Source: JAIBJN01 sp963775625
GTDB taxonomy: Bacteria; Actinomycetota; Thermoleophilia; Gaiellales; Gaiellaceae
Reading direction: 5' to 3'
Length of the DNA stretch: 64,000 bases
Assembly: GCA_963775625.1 (NCBI GenBank)
Contig: CAVZJM010000003.1
Location: forward strand, 140,751-204,750
Shown here: piece by piece, positions 52,079 to 59,460 of the stretch
Layout: every line of letters starts with the position of its first letter
Numbering within the stretch: the first letter of the stretch is position 1
Position numbers and translations under genes: made by a program
The notes under the pieces: generated by a model
Database searches by the model: none
What the model saw: the letters and a program-made list of their open reading frames with translations, nothing else
Told to the model about the DNA's origin: nothing

Positions 52079-52959
52079 ATGAGGCTCTTCATCGTCGCCT
52101 GGCGCGAGTCGCCCGTCACGATCTCGCTCACCACCGCCGGGCGGAAGATCGGGCTCGAGACGGTCGTGGCTACTCCGCCCGAGGTTGCCCGCAGGGTTGC
52201 GCACGGCGACGTCGTCCTCTCCCGTCTCGACGTGAGGCCGTCGCTGGACGGCGTCGAGCCCGGGGTCGCCAAGCTGCGGGGGCTGCACGCGCGGGGGATC
52301 ACCGTCCTGAACGGGCCTGATGCCATGCTGGCCTGCCACGACAAGCTCGTGACCGCCCTGCGCCTCGGCCGCGCCGGGCTGCCGCACCCGGAGACGGCCT
52401 ACCTGAGCGCGTCCTCGAGCCGCCGCGACGTCTCTCGTCTCCGCTACCCGGTGGTCGTCAAGCCCCGGTTCGGAAGCCGCGGCGAGCACGTCTCGTGCTG
52501 CGGCGATCCGGACGCGCTCGGCGCGCTGCTGGCCAGCCTACGCCGGCAGGCGTGGTTTCGGCGGCAGGGAGCGCTGATCCAGGAGCTCGTCCCGCCGACG
52601 GGATCGGACCTGCGGCTCCTCGTCGCGGGCGGGCGGGTCGTCGGAGCCGTTCGCCGGGTCGCGGCTCCAGGCGAATGGCGGACGAACGTGAGCCTGGGAG
52701 CGGAGCGGCGGCCGCTGCGGCCCACAGCCGAGGAGCGCGACCTCGCGGTGGCCGCGGCTGCGGCGGCGGGCGCCGACCTCGCCGGCGTCGACCTGATCCC
52801 GCGGCCCGACGGCGGCCACGCCGTCCTGGAGGTGAACGGCGCCCCCGAGTTCACGGCCGCGTACTCCTTGGACGGCCAGGACGTCTTCGAGGCCGTCCTC
52901 ATCGGCCTGCTCCTGCCCGAGCCGGCCGGAGAGCGCCGCCGCTCGCTACGAAAGCGTGA
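52079..52959 (+). CDS. RimK/LysX-like ATP-grasp protein, 3' end uncertain
   Basis: About 290 residues. It starts MRLFIVAWRESPVTISLTTA, then HARGITVLNGPDAMLACHDKLVTALRL (pre-ATP-grasp), YPVVVKPRFGSRGEHVS (ATP-binding Lys), GALIQELVPPTGSDLRLLVAGG, and VDLIPRPDGGHAVLEVNGAPEF with the metal-binding Asp/Glu/Asn. RimK-type ligases join amino acids to peptides or carriers. The frame has no stop after the domain and would run to 53686 antisense through hisA. A stop in the neighbouring frame at 52957-52959 fits the expected size if one indel lies near 52930-52950. Confidence 0.8.
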
Positions 52960-53662
52960 TCGTCCCCTCGAGCAGCGCGCGCCCGACGACCGCGCCCTCG
53001 AGGCCGAGCGCGGCGAGCGCGTCGAGGTCCTCGTCGGTGCGGACGCCCCCGGCCGCGAGGACCGGCAGGCCGGAGCGCTCGCGCACGCGCTCGAGCAGCC
53101 CGAGATCGGGGCCCGCCATCGTGCCGTCGCGGTCGATCGCCGTGCAGAGCAGGCGCCGAATGCCGGCCTCGGCGCAGCGCTCCGCGAACTCGTCGGGCGA
53201 GAGCTCCGTCATCCGGCTCCAGCCGGCCACGGCCACGCGGCCCTCGCGGGCGTCGACCGCGACGACGAGCCGCTCCTCGAACGCGGCGGCGAGCTCGGCG
53301 AGCGTGCCGGGCGAGTCGAGCGCGGCCGTCCCGACGACGACCCGGTCCGCCCCGGCGTCCAGAAGCGCCTGGGCATCCGCGGACGAGCGGATGCCGCCGG
53401 AAGCCTGCACCGGTGTCGGCGCGGCCGCGGCGGCGAGCTCGCCGACGAGCTCCGGCCGGATCCGTCCCGTGCGGGCGCCGTCGAGGTCGACCAGGTGCAC
53501 GAGCGGCGGCCGTGTCGCCGCGAAGCGGGTGACCAGGTCCGCCGGATCACCCGCCCGGGCGACGACCGCGTCGAAGTCGCCCTGGCGCAGGCGCACGGCC
53601 TCGGTCCCGGCGACGTCGACCGCCGGGATCAGCTGGAACCCGTCGTGCCGGGCCTCTGCCAT
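52946..53662 (-). CDS. hisA: Phosphoribosylformimino-AICAR-P isomerase HisA
   Basis: A 238-residue TIM barrel for the fourth step of histidine synthesis. It shows FQLIPAVDVAGTEAVRLRQGDF (catalytic Asp), VHLVDLDGARTG, VQASGGIRSSADAQALLDAGADRVVVGT, and AIDRDGTMAGPDL (second Asp) and LPVLAAGGVRTDEDLDAL. Length is normal. It is divergent from yerC, and a palindrome between them may control both. Confidence 0.93.
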   Translation of the reverse strand: MAEARHDGFQLIPAVDVAGTEAVRLRQGDFDAVVARAGDPADLVTRFAATRPPLVHLVDLDGARTGRIRPELVGELAAAAAPTPVQASGGIRSSADAQALLDAGADRVVVGTAALDSPGTLAELAAAFEERLVVAVDAREGRVAVAGWSRMTELSPDEFAERCAEAGIRRLLCTAIDRDGTMAGPDLGLLERVRERSGLPVLAAGGVRTDEDLDALAALGLEGAVVGRALLEGTITLS

Positions 53663-53670
53663 TGCGCTGC

Positions 53671-53690
53671 CATATTAACATGCTAATATG
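53671..53690. promoter_or_regulatory. Palindromic operator between hisA and yerC
   Basis: CATATTAACATGCTAATATG is an almost perfect 20-bp palindrome (arms CATATTA/TAATATG, core CATG). It is strikingly AT-rich in a GC-rich genome, 8 bp from the hisA start and 10 bp from the yerC start. TrpR-like YerC is the obvious candidate to bind it. Confidence 0.6.
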
Positions 53691-53700
53691 ACGACACCCG

Positions 53701-54012
53701 ATGGCGGATCGATCACACCCATGGCGGACGGCCGAGATGGAGGATCTCTTCGAGGCGATCGTGAGCCTCGAGGGGCCCGAGGAGGTGGAGCGCTTCCTGC
53801 GGGATCTGTGCACGCTGAGCGAGCTCGAGGCGATGGCGCACCGCTGGGAGGTGGTGAAGCTGCTCGACCAGGGGCTTCCGTATCAGGAGATCGCCAGGCA
53901 AACGGGCGCGTCGACCACGACGGTGACCCGCGTGGCGCACTGGCTCCGCCACGGGGAGGGCGGCTACCGGACGGTGCTCGACCGCCGGGCGCTCCTCTCG
54001 CCGACAGCCTGA
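53701..54012 (+). CDS. YerC/YecD-type TrpR-family regulator
   Basis: A 103-residue protein starting MADRSHPWRTAEMEDLFEAI. It has SELEAMAHRWEVVKLLDQGLPYQEIARQTGASTTTVTRVAHWL, the TrpR-like helix-turn-helix with the T-T-V-T-R recognition helix. Such proteins head his operons in several Gram-positive bacteria and are assumed to regulate them. It is directly followed by hisG with a 4-bp overlap. Confidence 0.9.
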   Translation: MADRSHPWRTAEMEDLFEAIVSLEGPEEVERFLRDLCTLSELEAMAHRWEVVKLLDQGLPYQEIARQTGASTTTVTRVAHWLRHGEGGYRTVLDRRALLSPTA

Positions 54013-54848
54013 AGATCGCGCTCCCCGCGAAGGGCCGGCTGCGCGAGCCTGCCATCGCCCTGCTCGAGGACGCCGGGCTCGGGCCGGAGGAGCCCGGCGA
54101 GCGGGCGCTCGCGTTCCCCTGCCGCAACGCGCCGGTGGAGGTCCTGCTCGTGCGCGCCGCGGACATTCCCGAGTACGTCCAGGACGGCGTCGTCGACTGC
54201 GGGATCACCGGAGCCGACCTCGTCGCGGAGCGCGGGGCGCGCGTGACCGAGCTTCTGCGCCTCGGCTTCGGCGGCTGCACGCTGGAAGCCGCGGTGCCGG
54301 AGGAGTCTCCGGTGGCGGAGCTCCCCGGCCTGCGCGGGCTGCGCGTGGCGACCGTCTATCCGCGCCTCGCCGCGCGCCTCCTCGAGGAGCGAGAGATCTC
54401 GGTCGAGCTCGTGGACGTGACCGGGTCGGTCGAGGTCGCGCCGAGGCTCGGCCTCGCGGACGCGATCGTGGACCTCGTCTCCAGCGGGAACACTCTGCGG
54501 ACGAACGGGCTTCGCTCGCTCGGGGCGCTCTTCTCGTCGGAGGCCGTGCTCGTCGCAGCCGAGGAGCCCGACGCCGCCTCGCTCCGCCTCCGGCCGATCC
54601 TCGCCAGCGTCGTCTCGGCCCGCGAGGCTCGCTACCTGATGCTGAACGCGCCCGAGGACGCGCTCGAGGAGATCTGCGCTCTCGTCCCGGGCTCCTCGGC
54701 GCCCAGCGTGATCCCGCTCGCCCAGCCAGGCATGGTCGCGGTGCATGCGCTCGTCCCCGCGGCCGACGTCTGGCGCCTCCTGCCGCGCCTCGAGGCGGCT
54801 CGGGCGACGTCGATCCTGCTCGTTCCCGTGGAGCGGATGCTGGCATGA
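54009..54848 (+). CDS. hisG: ATP phosphoribosyltransferase HisG (long form)
   Basis: A 279-residue enzyme for the first and committed step of histidine synthesis. KIALPAKGRLREPAIALLEDAG, DIPEYVQDGVVDCGITGADLV, the PRPP loop IVDLVSSGNTLRTNGL and the C-terminal regulatory (ACT-like) domain with AVHALVPAADVWRLLPRLE are visible, so it is the long form that is feedback-inhibited by histidine. No ATG, GTG or TTG precedes the conserved N-terminus closely; CTG at 54009 overlapping the yerC stop (CTGA) is the most probable start. Confidence 0.9.
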   Translation: MKIALPAKGRLREPAIALLEDAGLGPEEPGERALAFPCRNAPVEVLLVRAADIPEYVQDGVVDCGITGADLVAERGARVTELLRLGFGGCTLEAAVPEESPVAELPGLRGLRVATVYPRLAARLLEEREISVELVDVTGSVEVAPRLGLADAIVDLVSSGNTLRTNGLRSLGALFSSEAVLVAAEEPDAASLRLRPILASVVSAREARYLMLNAPEDALEEICALVPGSSAPSVIPLAQPGMVAVHALVPAADVWRLLPRLEAARATSILLVPVERMLA

Positions 54849-55867
54849 CCGATGTGGCGACGATCGTCGCGGACGTGCGGGAGCGCGGCGACGCCGCGCT
54901 CGCCGACTGGTCCGAGCGCCTCGACGGGGTCGGGCCCGCACGGGCGGAGCCCGCCGGAGAAGTGCCGGAGCGCGAGCTGCTCGCACTGGCCGATGCCGTG
55001 CGCCGCTGGCACGAGCTGCAGCGTCCCGCGGACCTGGCGGCGGAGATCCTGCCCGGCGTCGTCCTCGAGCGGCGCTGGACGCCGCTCGGCGCCGTGGGCG
55101 TCTACGTCCCGCGCCGCCTGGTGTCCACGCTCGTCATGTGCGTGGTCCCGGCGCAGGTCGCCCGGGTCGAGCGCATTGCCGTCGTCACGCCCCCGGACGG
55201 GGCCGGCGTCGTGGCGCGGGCCGCCGAGCTCCTCGGTCTCACCGAGGTCTGGGCGGTGGGCGGGCCACAGGCGATCGCCGCTCTCGCCTACGGTACGGAG
55301 ACGATCGCGCCGGTGGACAAGATCGTCGGCCCCGGAAATGCGTTCGTGAACGAGGCGAAGCTGCTCGTCTCCCGTGACGTCGCGGTCGACCTCCCCGCCG
55401 GGCCGTCCGAGGTAGTCGTCCTCGCCTCGGCGGGAGCTGACCTCGCGGTCGCCGAGCTCGAGCTCGCAGCCCAGAGAGAGCACGGGGCCGACGCCGTCTG
55501 CCGCGTCGTGGAGGCCGACGGCGACCTCGAGGGCGCGCTTGCCCGTGTCGAGGCGCTCGCCCCCGAGCACCTCGTCCTGCTCGGCGAGGACGCCGAGGGG
55601 CTGGCGCCGCGCGTGCGAAACGCAGGGGCGGTGTTCGTCGGCCGCTGGTCGCCGGTCGCCGCGGGCGACTATGCGACCGGCGGAAACCACGTCCTCCCGA
55701 CCGGCGGCCGCGCCCGCGCGGTCGGCGGGCTCGGCCTGGAGGCGTTCCTGAAGCCGGTGACGGTGCAGCGCCTCACTCCCGCGGGCCTCGAGCGGGTGCG
55801 ACCGGTCGTGGAGGCTCTCGCGGCGCTCGAGGGCATGCCCGCGCACGCGGAGGCGGTGCGGCGATGA
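54845..55867 (+). CDS. hisD: Histidinol dehydrogenase HisD (short form)
   Basis: A 340-residue NAD-dependent enzyme for the last two steps of histidine synthesis. Conserved are GAVGVYVPRRLVSTLVMCVVP, VGGPQAIAALAYGTETIAPVDKIVGPGN, PAGPSEVVVLA, AQREHGADAV (zinc-binding Gln and His), LAPEHLVLL (catalytic Glu-His), AGDYATGGNHVLPTGG (Asp) and the final PAHAEAV (His). It lacks about 80 N-terminal residues and the PGG-type loop of the E. coli enzyme (about 430 residues), yet all catalytic residues remain. ATG overlaps the hisG stop. Confidence 0.93.
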   Translation: MTDVATIVADVRERGDAALADWSERLDGVGPARAEPAGEVPERELLALADAVRRWHELQRPADLAAEILPGVVLERRWTPLGAVGVYVPRRLVSTLVMCVVPAQVARVERIAVVTPPDGAGVVARAAELLGLTEVWAVGGPQAIAALAYGTETIAPVDKIVGPGNAFVNEAKLLVSRDVAVDLPAGPSEVVVLASAGADLAVAELELAAQREHGADAVCRVVEADGDLEGALARVEALAPEHLVLLGEDAEGLAPRVRNAGAVFVGRWSPVAAGDYATGGNHVLPTGGRARAVGGLGLEAFLKPVTVQRLTPAGLERVRPVVEALAALEGMPAHAEAVRR

Positions 55868-57393
55868 AGGCGCTCCCGGCCGAGTTCACCGCGTACGCCT
55901 GGGCGCCGTCGACCCGAGAGCTCGCCGACCGTTTCGGCCTCGACCAGAGCGAGATCGTGCGCTTCGACGGCAACGTGCCGGCCTGGCCGCTCCCCTCTTC
56001 CCGGCCGGGCGCGCTCGCCGCGGCGCTCGCGGACGTGCAGAACTACCCGCACGGCGGCTACACGGATCTGATCGCGGCCGTTGCGGGCTATGCCGAGGTC
56101 GCCCCTGAGAACATCGTCCTGGGCGCCGGCGCCGACGACCTCATACTCCTCTGCGCGCGAGCCTTCGCCGGCCCCGGCGACCGGGTCGCGATCGCCGAGG
56201 AGCCCACCTACCCGCTCTTTCGCATCGCCTCGATCCTCGCAGGCGCGGAGATCGCCGACGACGACCCCGTGGTCACGTTCTGCTGCCGGCCGAACAACCC
56301 CTCGGGCGCCCTCGGCGACCTCCCCGCCGCGAGGCCGCTGGTTGTGGACGAGGCGTACTACGAGTACGCGGGCGAGACGGCGGCCGGGCTGCTCGACGAC
56401 GGCGTCGTCGTCATCAGGACGCTCTCGAAGGCCTTCGGCCTGGCGGGCGGGCGCGTCGGCTACGCGCTCGCCGACACGGAGACCGCCGCCGAGCTCAACC
56501 GGCGCCAGTCGCCCGCCTGCATCTCGACACTCTCCGCGGCGCTTGCGGTCGCGGCGCTCGCCGATCCGCCCGACGTCTCGGCGCAGGTCGACGAGCGAGA
56601 ACGGCTCGCGCGCGGCCTGCGGGCCCTCGGTCTGACTCCGCTCCCGTCCTGGACGAACTTCGTCTTCGTCCCCATGGAGGCGCCGGAGGAGGTGGGCGCT
56701 GCGCTCCTCCGCTCCGGGCTCGTGGTCCGTGTCTTCTCCGACGGGATTCGGGCATCGGCCAGGGATCCGGAGGACGACGACCTGCTGCTCGATGGAATCG
56801 CGCGCGCCCTCGACCGCCCGGCTCCGGTCGCCGGGCCCGGCCGCCGGAGCGTCCGCCACCTGCGCGCGACCGCCGAGACGCGGGTGCGAGTGCGGCTTGC
56901 TCTCGACGGAGCGAGCCGCGTCCGCGTGTCGACGGGCGCCGGTCTCTACGACCACTTCCTGGAGCAGCTCGCCTTCCACGCCGGCTTCGACCTCGTGCTC
57001 GAGGCGGCCGGCGATTTGGAGACCGGCGCGCACCACACGGCCGAGGACGCCGCCATCGCCCTCGGCGAGGCCCTGGATGCTGCGCTGGGAGACCGGCGTG
57101 GGATCGCCCGCTTCGGCGACGCAGTCCTCCCGATGGACGACGCGCTCGCGCGGGCGGCTGTCGACCTCGGCGGCCGGCCGGCCAATGAGGTCGAGCTCGA
57201 GCGCGACCCGGGGCTCGCCGAGCACGTGCTGCGCAGCCTCGCTCAGGCCGGGCGCCTCGGCCTCCATGTCGAATCGACCGGCCGGGATCCGCACCACGTC
57301 GCCGAGGCCGCGTTCAAGGCCGTCGGGCGGGCGCTCCGCTCGGCGGTACGGCTCGAGGGTGCGGAAGTGCCTTCGACGAAGGGATCGCTGTGA
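55864..57393 (+). CDS. hisCB: HisC-HisB fusion: histidinol-phosphate aminotransferase plus imidazoleglycerol-phosphate dehydratase
   Basis: A 509-residue fused protein. Residues 1-318 are a PLP-dependent HisC: PENIVLGAGADDLI, RPNNPSGALGDL, VVDEAYYEYAG, the PLP lysine Lys189 in TLSKAFGLAGGRVGY, and a C-terminal small domain. A short linker (319-330) leads into HisB (330-509) with STGAGLYDHFLEQL, the metal sites HHTAEDAAIALGEAL (390-404) and DPHHVAEAAFKAVGRAL (475-491). There is no stop, start or shift at the junction. HisB is usually separate or fused to histidinol-phosphate phosphatase. Here steps 6 and 7, which follow each other, are joined. It overlaps hisD and hisH by 4 bp. Confidence 0.93.
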   Translation: MKALPAEFTAYAWAPSTRELADRFGLDQSEIVRFDGNVPAWPLPSSRPGALAAALADVQNYPHGGYTDLIAAVAGYAEVAPENIVLGAGADDLILLCARAFAGPGDRVAIAEEPTYPLFRIASILAGAEIADDDPVVTFCCRPNNPSGALGDLPAARPLVVDEAYYEYAGETAAGLLDDGVVVIRTLSKAFGLAGGRVGYALADTETAAELNRRQSPACISTLSAALAVAALADPPDVSAQVDERERLARGLRALGLTPLPSWTNFVFVPMEAPEEVGAALLRSGLVVRVFSDGIRASARDPEDDDLLLDGIARALDRPAPVAGPGRRSVRHLRATAETRVRVRLALDGASRVRVSTGAGLYDHFLEQLAFHAGFDLVLEAAGDLETGAHHTAEDAAIALGEALDAALGDRRGIARFGDAVLPMDDALARAAVDLGGRPANEVELERDPGLAEHVLRSLAQAGRLGLHVESTGRDPHHVAEAAFKAVGRALRSAVRLEGAEVPSTKGSL

Positions 57394-57941
57394 AGGTCGC
57401 CGTCTGCGAGTACGGCGCCGGCAACGTGCGCTCGGTCGTGCTGGCCTTTCAGCGCCTGGGCGCCGACGTCTGCGCGACGAGCGATCCGGAGATGGTGGCG
57501 CGCGCCGATCTCGCCGTTCTCCCAGGTGTGGGATCGGCGCGCTCCGCCATGCAAGGTCTCGCCGCCCGCGGGCTCGACGACGCTCTCAGCGAGCGGGCCG
57601 CCGCGGGCAGGCCGACGCTCGGGATCTGCCTGGGCCTCCAGCTGGCTCTCGAGTCGTCGGACGAGGACGGCGGCGTCCGCGGACTTGCCCTCCTCCCAGG
57701 ACGTGCCGTGCGCCTCCGCCAGGGGCGCGTTCCCCGCATCGGCTGGGCGCGCGTCGACCCGGGCGGCGAGGAGCTCTACTTCGCCCATTCGTTCGCGGCG
57801 GAGACGCCCGCTGCGACGGCCACCTCGGAGGGCGTCGTGGCCGTTGCCGAGTCGGGGAGCTTCGTCGGCGTCCAGTTCCACCCGGAGAAGAGCGGCCGCG
57901 CGGGCGCCCGGTTCCTGGAGCGATGCCTCTCCCGCGCCTGA
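57390..57941 (+). CDS. hisH: Imidazole glycerol phosphate synthase, glutamine amidotransferase HisH
   Basis: A 183-residue class I amidotransferase which supplies ammonia to HisF. The triad is visible: Cys80 in GICLGLQ, His164 and Glu166 in VQFHPEKSG; VAVCEYGAGNVRSV and LPGVGSARSAM are also typical. Slightly short for the family (about 200). It overlaps hisCB (4 bp) and hisF (19 bp). Confidence 0.93.
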   Translation: MKVAVCEYGAGNVRSVVLAFQRLGADVCATSDPEMVARADLAVLPGVGSARSAMQGLAARGLDDALSERAAAGRPTLGICLGLQLALESSDEDGGVRGLALLPGRAVRLRQGRVPRIGWARVDPGGEELYFAHSFAAETPAATATSEGVVAVAESGSFVGVQFHPEKSGRAGARFLERCLSRA

Positions 57942-58666
57942 TCCCCTGCCTCGACGTGGAGGCCGGCCGCGTCGTCAAGGGCGTCCGCTTCCAGGGCCTC
58001 CGGGAGGTCGGCGACCCGGTCGAGCTGGGCGCCGCCTACTCCGAGGCGGGCGCCGACGAGCTCGTCTTCCTCGACGTCTCCGCGACGATCGAAGGGCGCG
58101 AGACCCTGGTCGGCCTCGTCCGGCGCGTGGCCGAGCAGCTGGCCATCCCCTTCACGGTCGGCGGCGGGGTCCGCGCCGTCGGGGACGCGGACGCGCTCCT
58201 GGAAGCGGGCGCGGACAAGGTCGCGGTGAACTCGGCCGCGCTGGCGCGCCCGGAGCTCCTGTCCGCGCTGGCGGAGCGGCTCGGCTCGCAGGCGGTCGTG
58301 CTGGCAATCGACGCCACCGGGGGCGACGTGCGCTCCCACGCGGGCGGCGTCGCCACCGGCCGACGAGCTGCCGAGTGGGCCCGCGAGGGCGAGGAGCGCG
58401 GCGCCGGCGAGATCCTCCTCACCTCGATCGACACCGACGGAACGCGCGACGGCTACGACCTCGGGCTGACCGAAGAGGTCGGCGGCGCGGTGTCGGTACC
58501 GGTGATCGCGTCGGGGGGCGCCGGCTCGGCCGAGCACGTCGCCGCGGCGCTCCGGGTAGCCCAGGCGGCGCTGCTTGCCTCGATCCTCCATGAGAATCCG
58601 GCCCGCCTCGCCACCCTCAGAGACGAGCTGCGCGGCCTGGGAGTGCCGCTCCGAGATGCCGCATGA
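57923..58666 (+). CDS. hisF: Imidazole glycerol phosphate synthase, cyclase HisF
   Basis: A 247-residue TIM barrel that forms imidazoleglycerol phosphate and AICAR. RLIPCLDVEAGRVVKGVRF (first catalytic Asp), ADELVFLDVSATIEGR, IPFTVGGGVRAVGDADALLEAGADKVAVNS, VLAIDATGGDVRSHAG (second Asp) and GAGEILLTSIDTDGTRDGYD are all present. ATG at 57923 overlaps hisH by 19 bp. Confidence 0.95.
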   Translation: MPLPRLIPCLDVEAGRVVKGVRFQGLREVGDPVELGAAYSEAGADELVFLDVSATIEGRETLVGLVRRVAEQLAIPFTVGGGVRAVGDADALLEAGADKVAVNSAALARPELLSALAERLGSQAVVLAIDATGGDVRSHAGGVATGRRAAEWAREGEERGAGEILLTSIDTDGTRDGYDLGLTEEVGGAVSVPVIASGGAGSAEHVAAALRVAQAALLASILHENPARLATLRDELRGLGVPLRDAA

Positions 58667-58673
58667 GCATTGT

Positions 58674-58694
58674 CAAGTAACAGTCTGTTACTTG
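58674..58694. promoter_or_regulatory. Perfect 21-bp palindrome between hisF and hisIE
   Basis: CAAGTAACAG and CTGTTACTTG surround a single T. It is AT-rich, lies 7 bp after hisF and 13 bp before the GTG of hisIE, and looks like a TetR-type operator more than a terminator. Confidence 0.55.
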
Positions 58695-58707
58695 AGAGGG
58701 GGCTCCC

Positions 58708-59260
58708 GTGGCTGCTGAGGGCGAGCTGCGGGCGGCGATCGTCCAGGACGCCGAGTCCGGTCGCGTGCTCATGCTGGCCTGGATGGACGACGAAGCCCTC
58801 CGGCTGACGCGCGAGACCGGCGAGGCACACTTCTTCAGCCGCTCGCGCGACCGGCTCTGGCGCAAGGGCGAGACGTCGGAGAACACGCTGAGCGGTCGAG
58901 GAGCTCCGCGACGACTGCGACGGCGACGCCTACCTGCTGCGCGTGCGCCCGAACGGGCCGGCCTGCCACACCGGGTCGGTCTCCTGCTTCGCGCCGTGGC
59001 TCTGGCGCCGCGTACGCGAGCGCGCCGAGACGCGCCCGGAGGGCTCCTACGTGACGGAGCTCCTCGACGCAGGCCCGGGCGTGGTCGCGCAGAAGCTGGG
59101 CGAGGAAGGCGTCGAGGCCGCGCTCGCCGTGAGCTCGGAGGACGACGCGCGCGTCGTCGCCGAGATCGCCGATCTCTGGTTCGCCAGCTACGTGGCGCTG
59201 GCCGCCCGCGGGCTCGACCCGAGCGACGTCGAGGCCGAGCTCGAGCGGCGGCGGCGCTAG
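58708..59260 (+). CDS. hisI: Bifunctional phosphoribosyl-AMP cyclohydrolase / phosphoribosyl-ATP pyrophosphatase HisIE, frameshifted
   Basis: About 184 residues across a shift. The HisI half has VLMLAWMDDEALRLTRETGEAHFFSRSR and LWRKGETSENTLS, then, after one extra G at 58893-58895 (AGCGGTCGAG for AGCGTCGAG), VEELRDDCDGDAYLLRV and PACHTGSVSCF with the zinc cysteines. The HisE half (YVTELLDAGPGVVAQKLGEEGVEAALAV ... EIADLWFASYVAL) is intact. They catalyse steps 2 and 3. The shift is almost surely a sequence error, since both flanks fit exactly. GTG start 58708 has GAGAGGGGG ahead. Confidence 0.88.
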
Positions 59261-59338
59261 GCGACGCTAGCCGCTGCTTCGGCACGACGTGCCAGAGCGC
59301 CGCTAGGTACAGTCTCCGCGTCGAGCGGGTCACTCCGC

Positions 59339-59441
59339 TCCGCATCGAGAGAGGCTGAGGGAACCGGCCCTGTGAAGCCTCGGCAACCTGCCGTGAAGGC
59401 AAGGTGCCAAGCCCGGCGGGCTTCGGCCCGAAGGATGTCGA
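59339..59441 (+). ncRNA. SAM-I (S-box) riboswitch upstream of threonine synthase
   Basis: The S-box core is clear: AGAGAGGCTGAGGGAACCGG, CCCTGTGAAGCCTCGGCAACC, a P3 hairpin CTGCC-GTGAAG-GC, AAGGTGCCAAGCCC, a GGGC-TTCG-GCCC hairpin, then GAAGGATGTCGAG closing P1 with CGCATCGAG at the 5' end. SAM binding normally lowers expression of the gene behind it. It ends some 20 bp before the GTG of thrC, with CAGGAGG in between, so control may be at translation. Confidence 0.9.
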
Positions 59442-59460
59442 GCGAACTCAGGAGGCTCCA

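Noticed and set aside
51587..53686. A 699-codon open frame on the plus strand
   Set aside because: Only its middle (52079 to about 52950) looks like protein; the ends are antisense of hisA and an out-of-frame copy of the DUF3830 gene, rich in Arg/Pro/Gly as expected for GC-rich shadows.
58674..58694. The palindrome after hisF as a terminator
   Set aside because: The stem is AT-rich and no T-run follows; an operator is a better fit.
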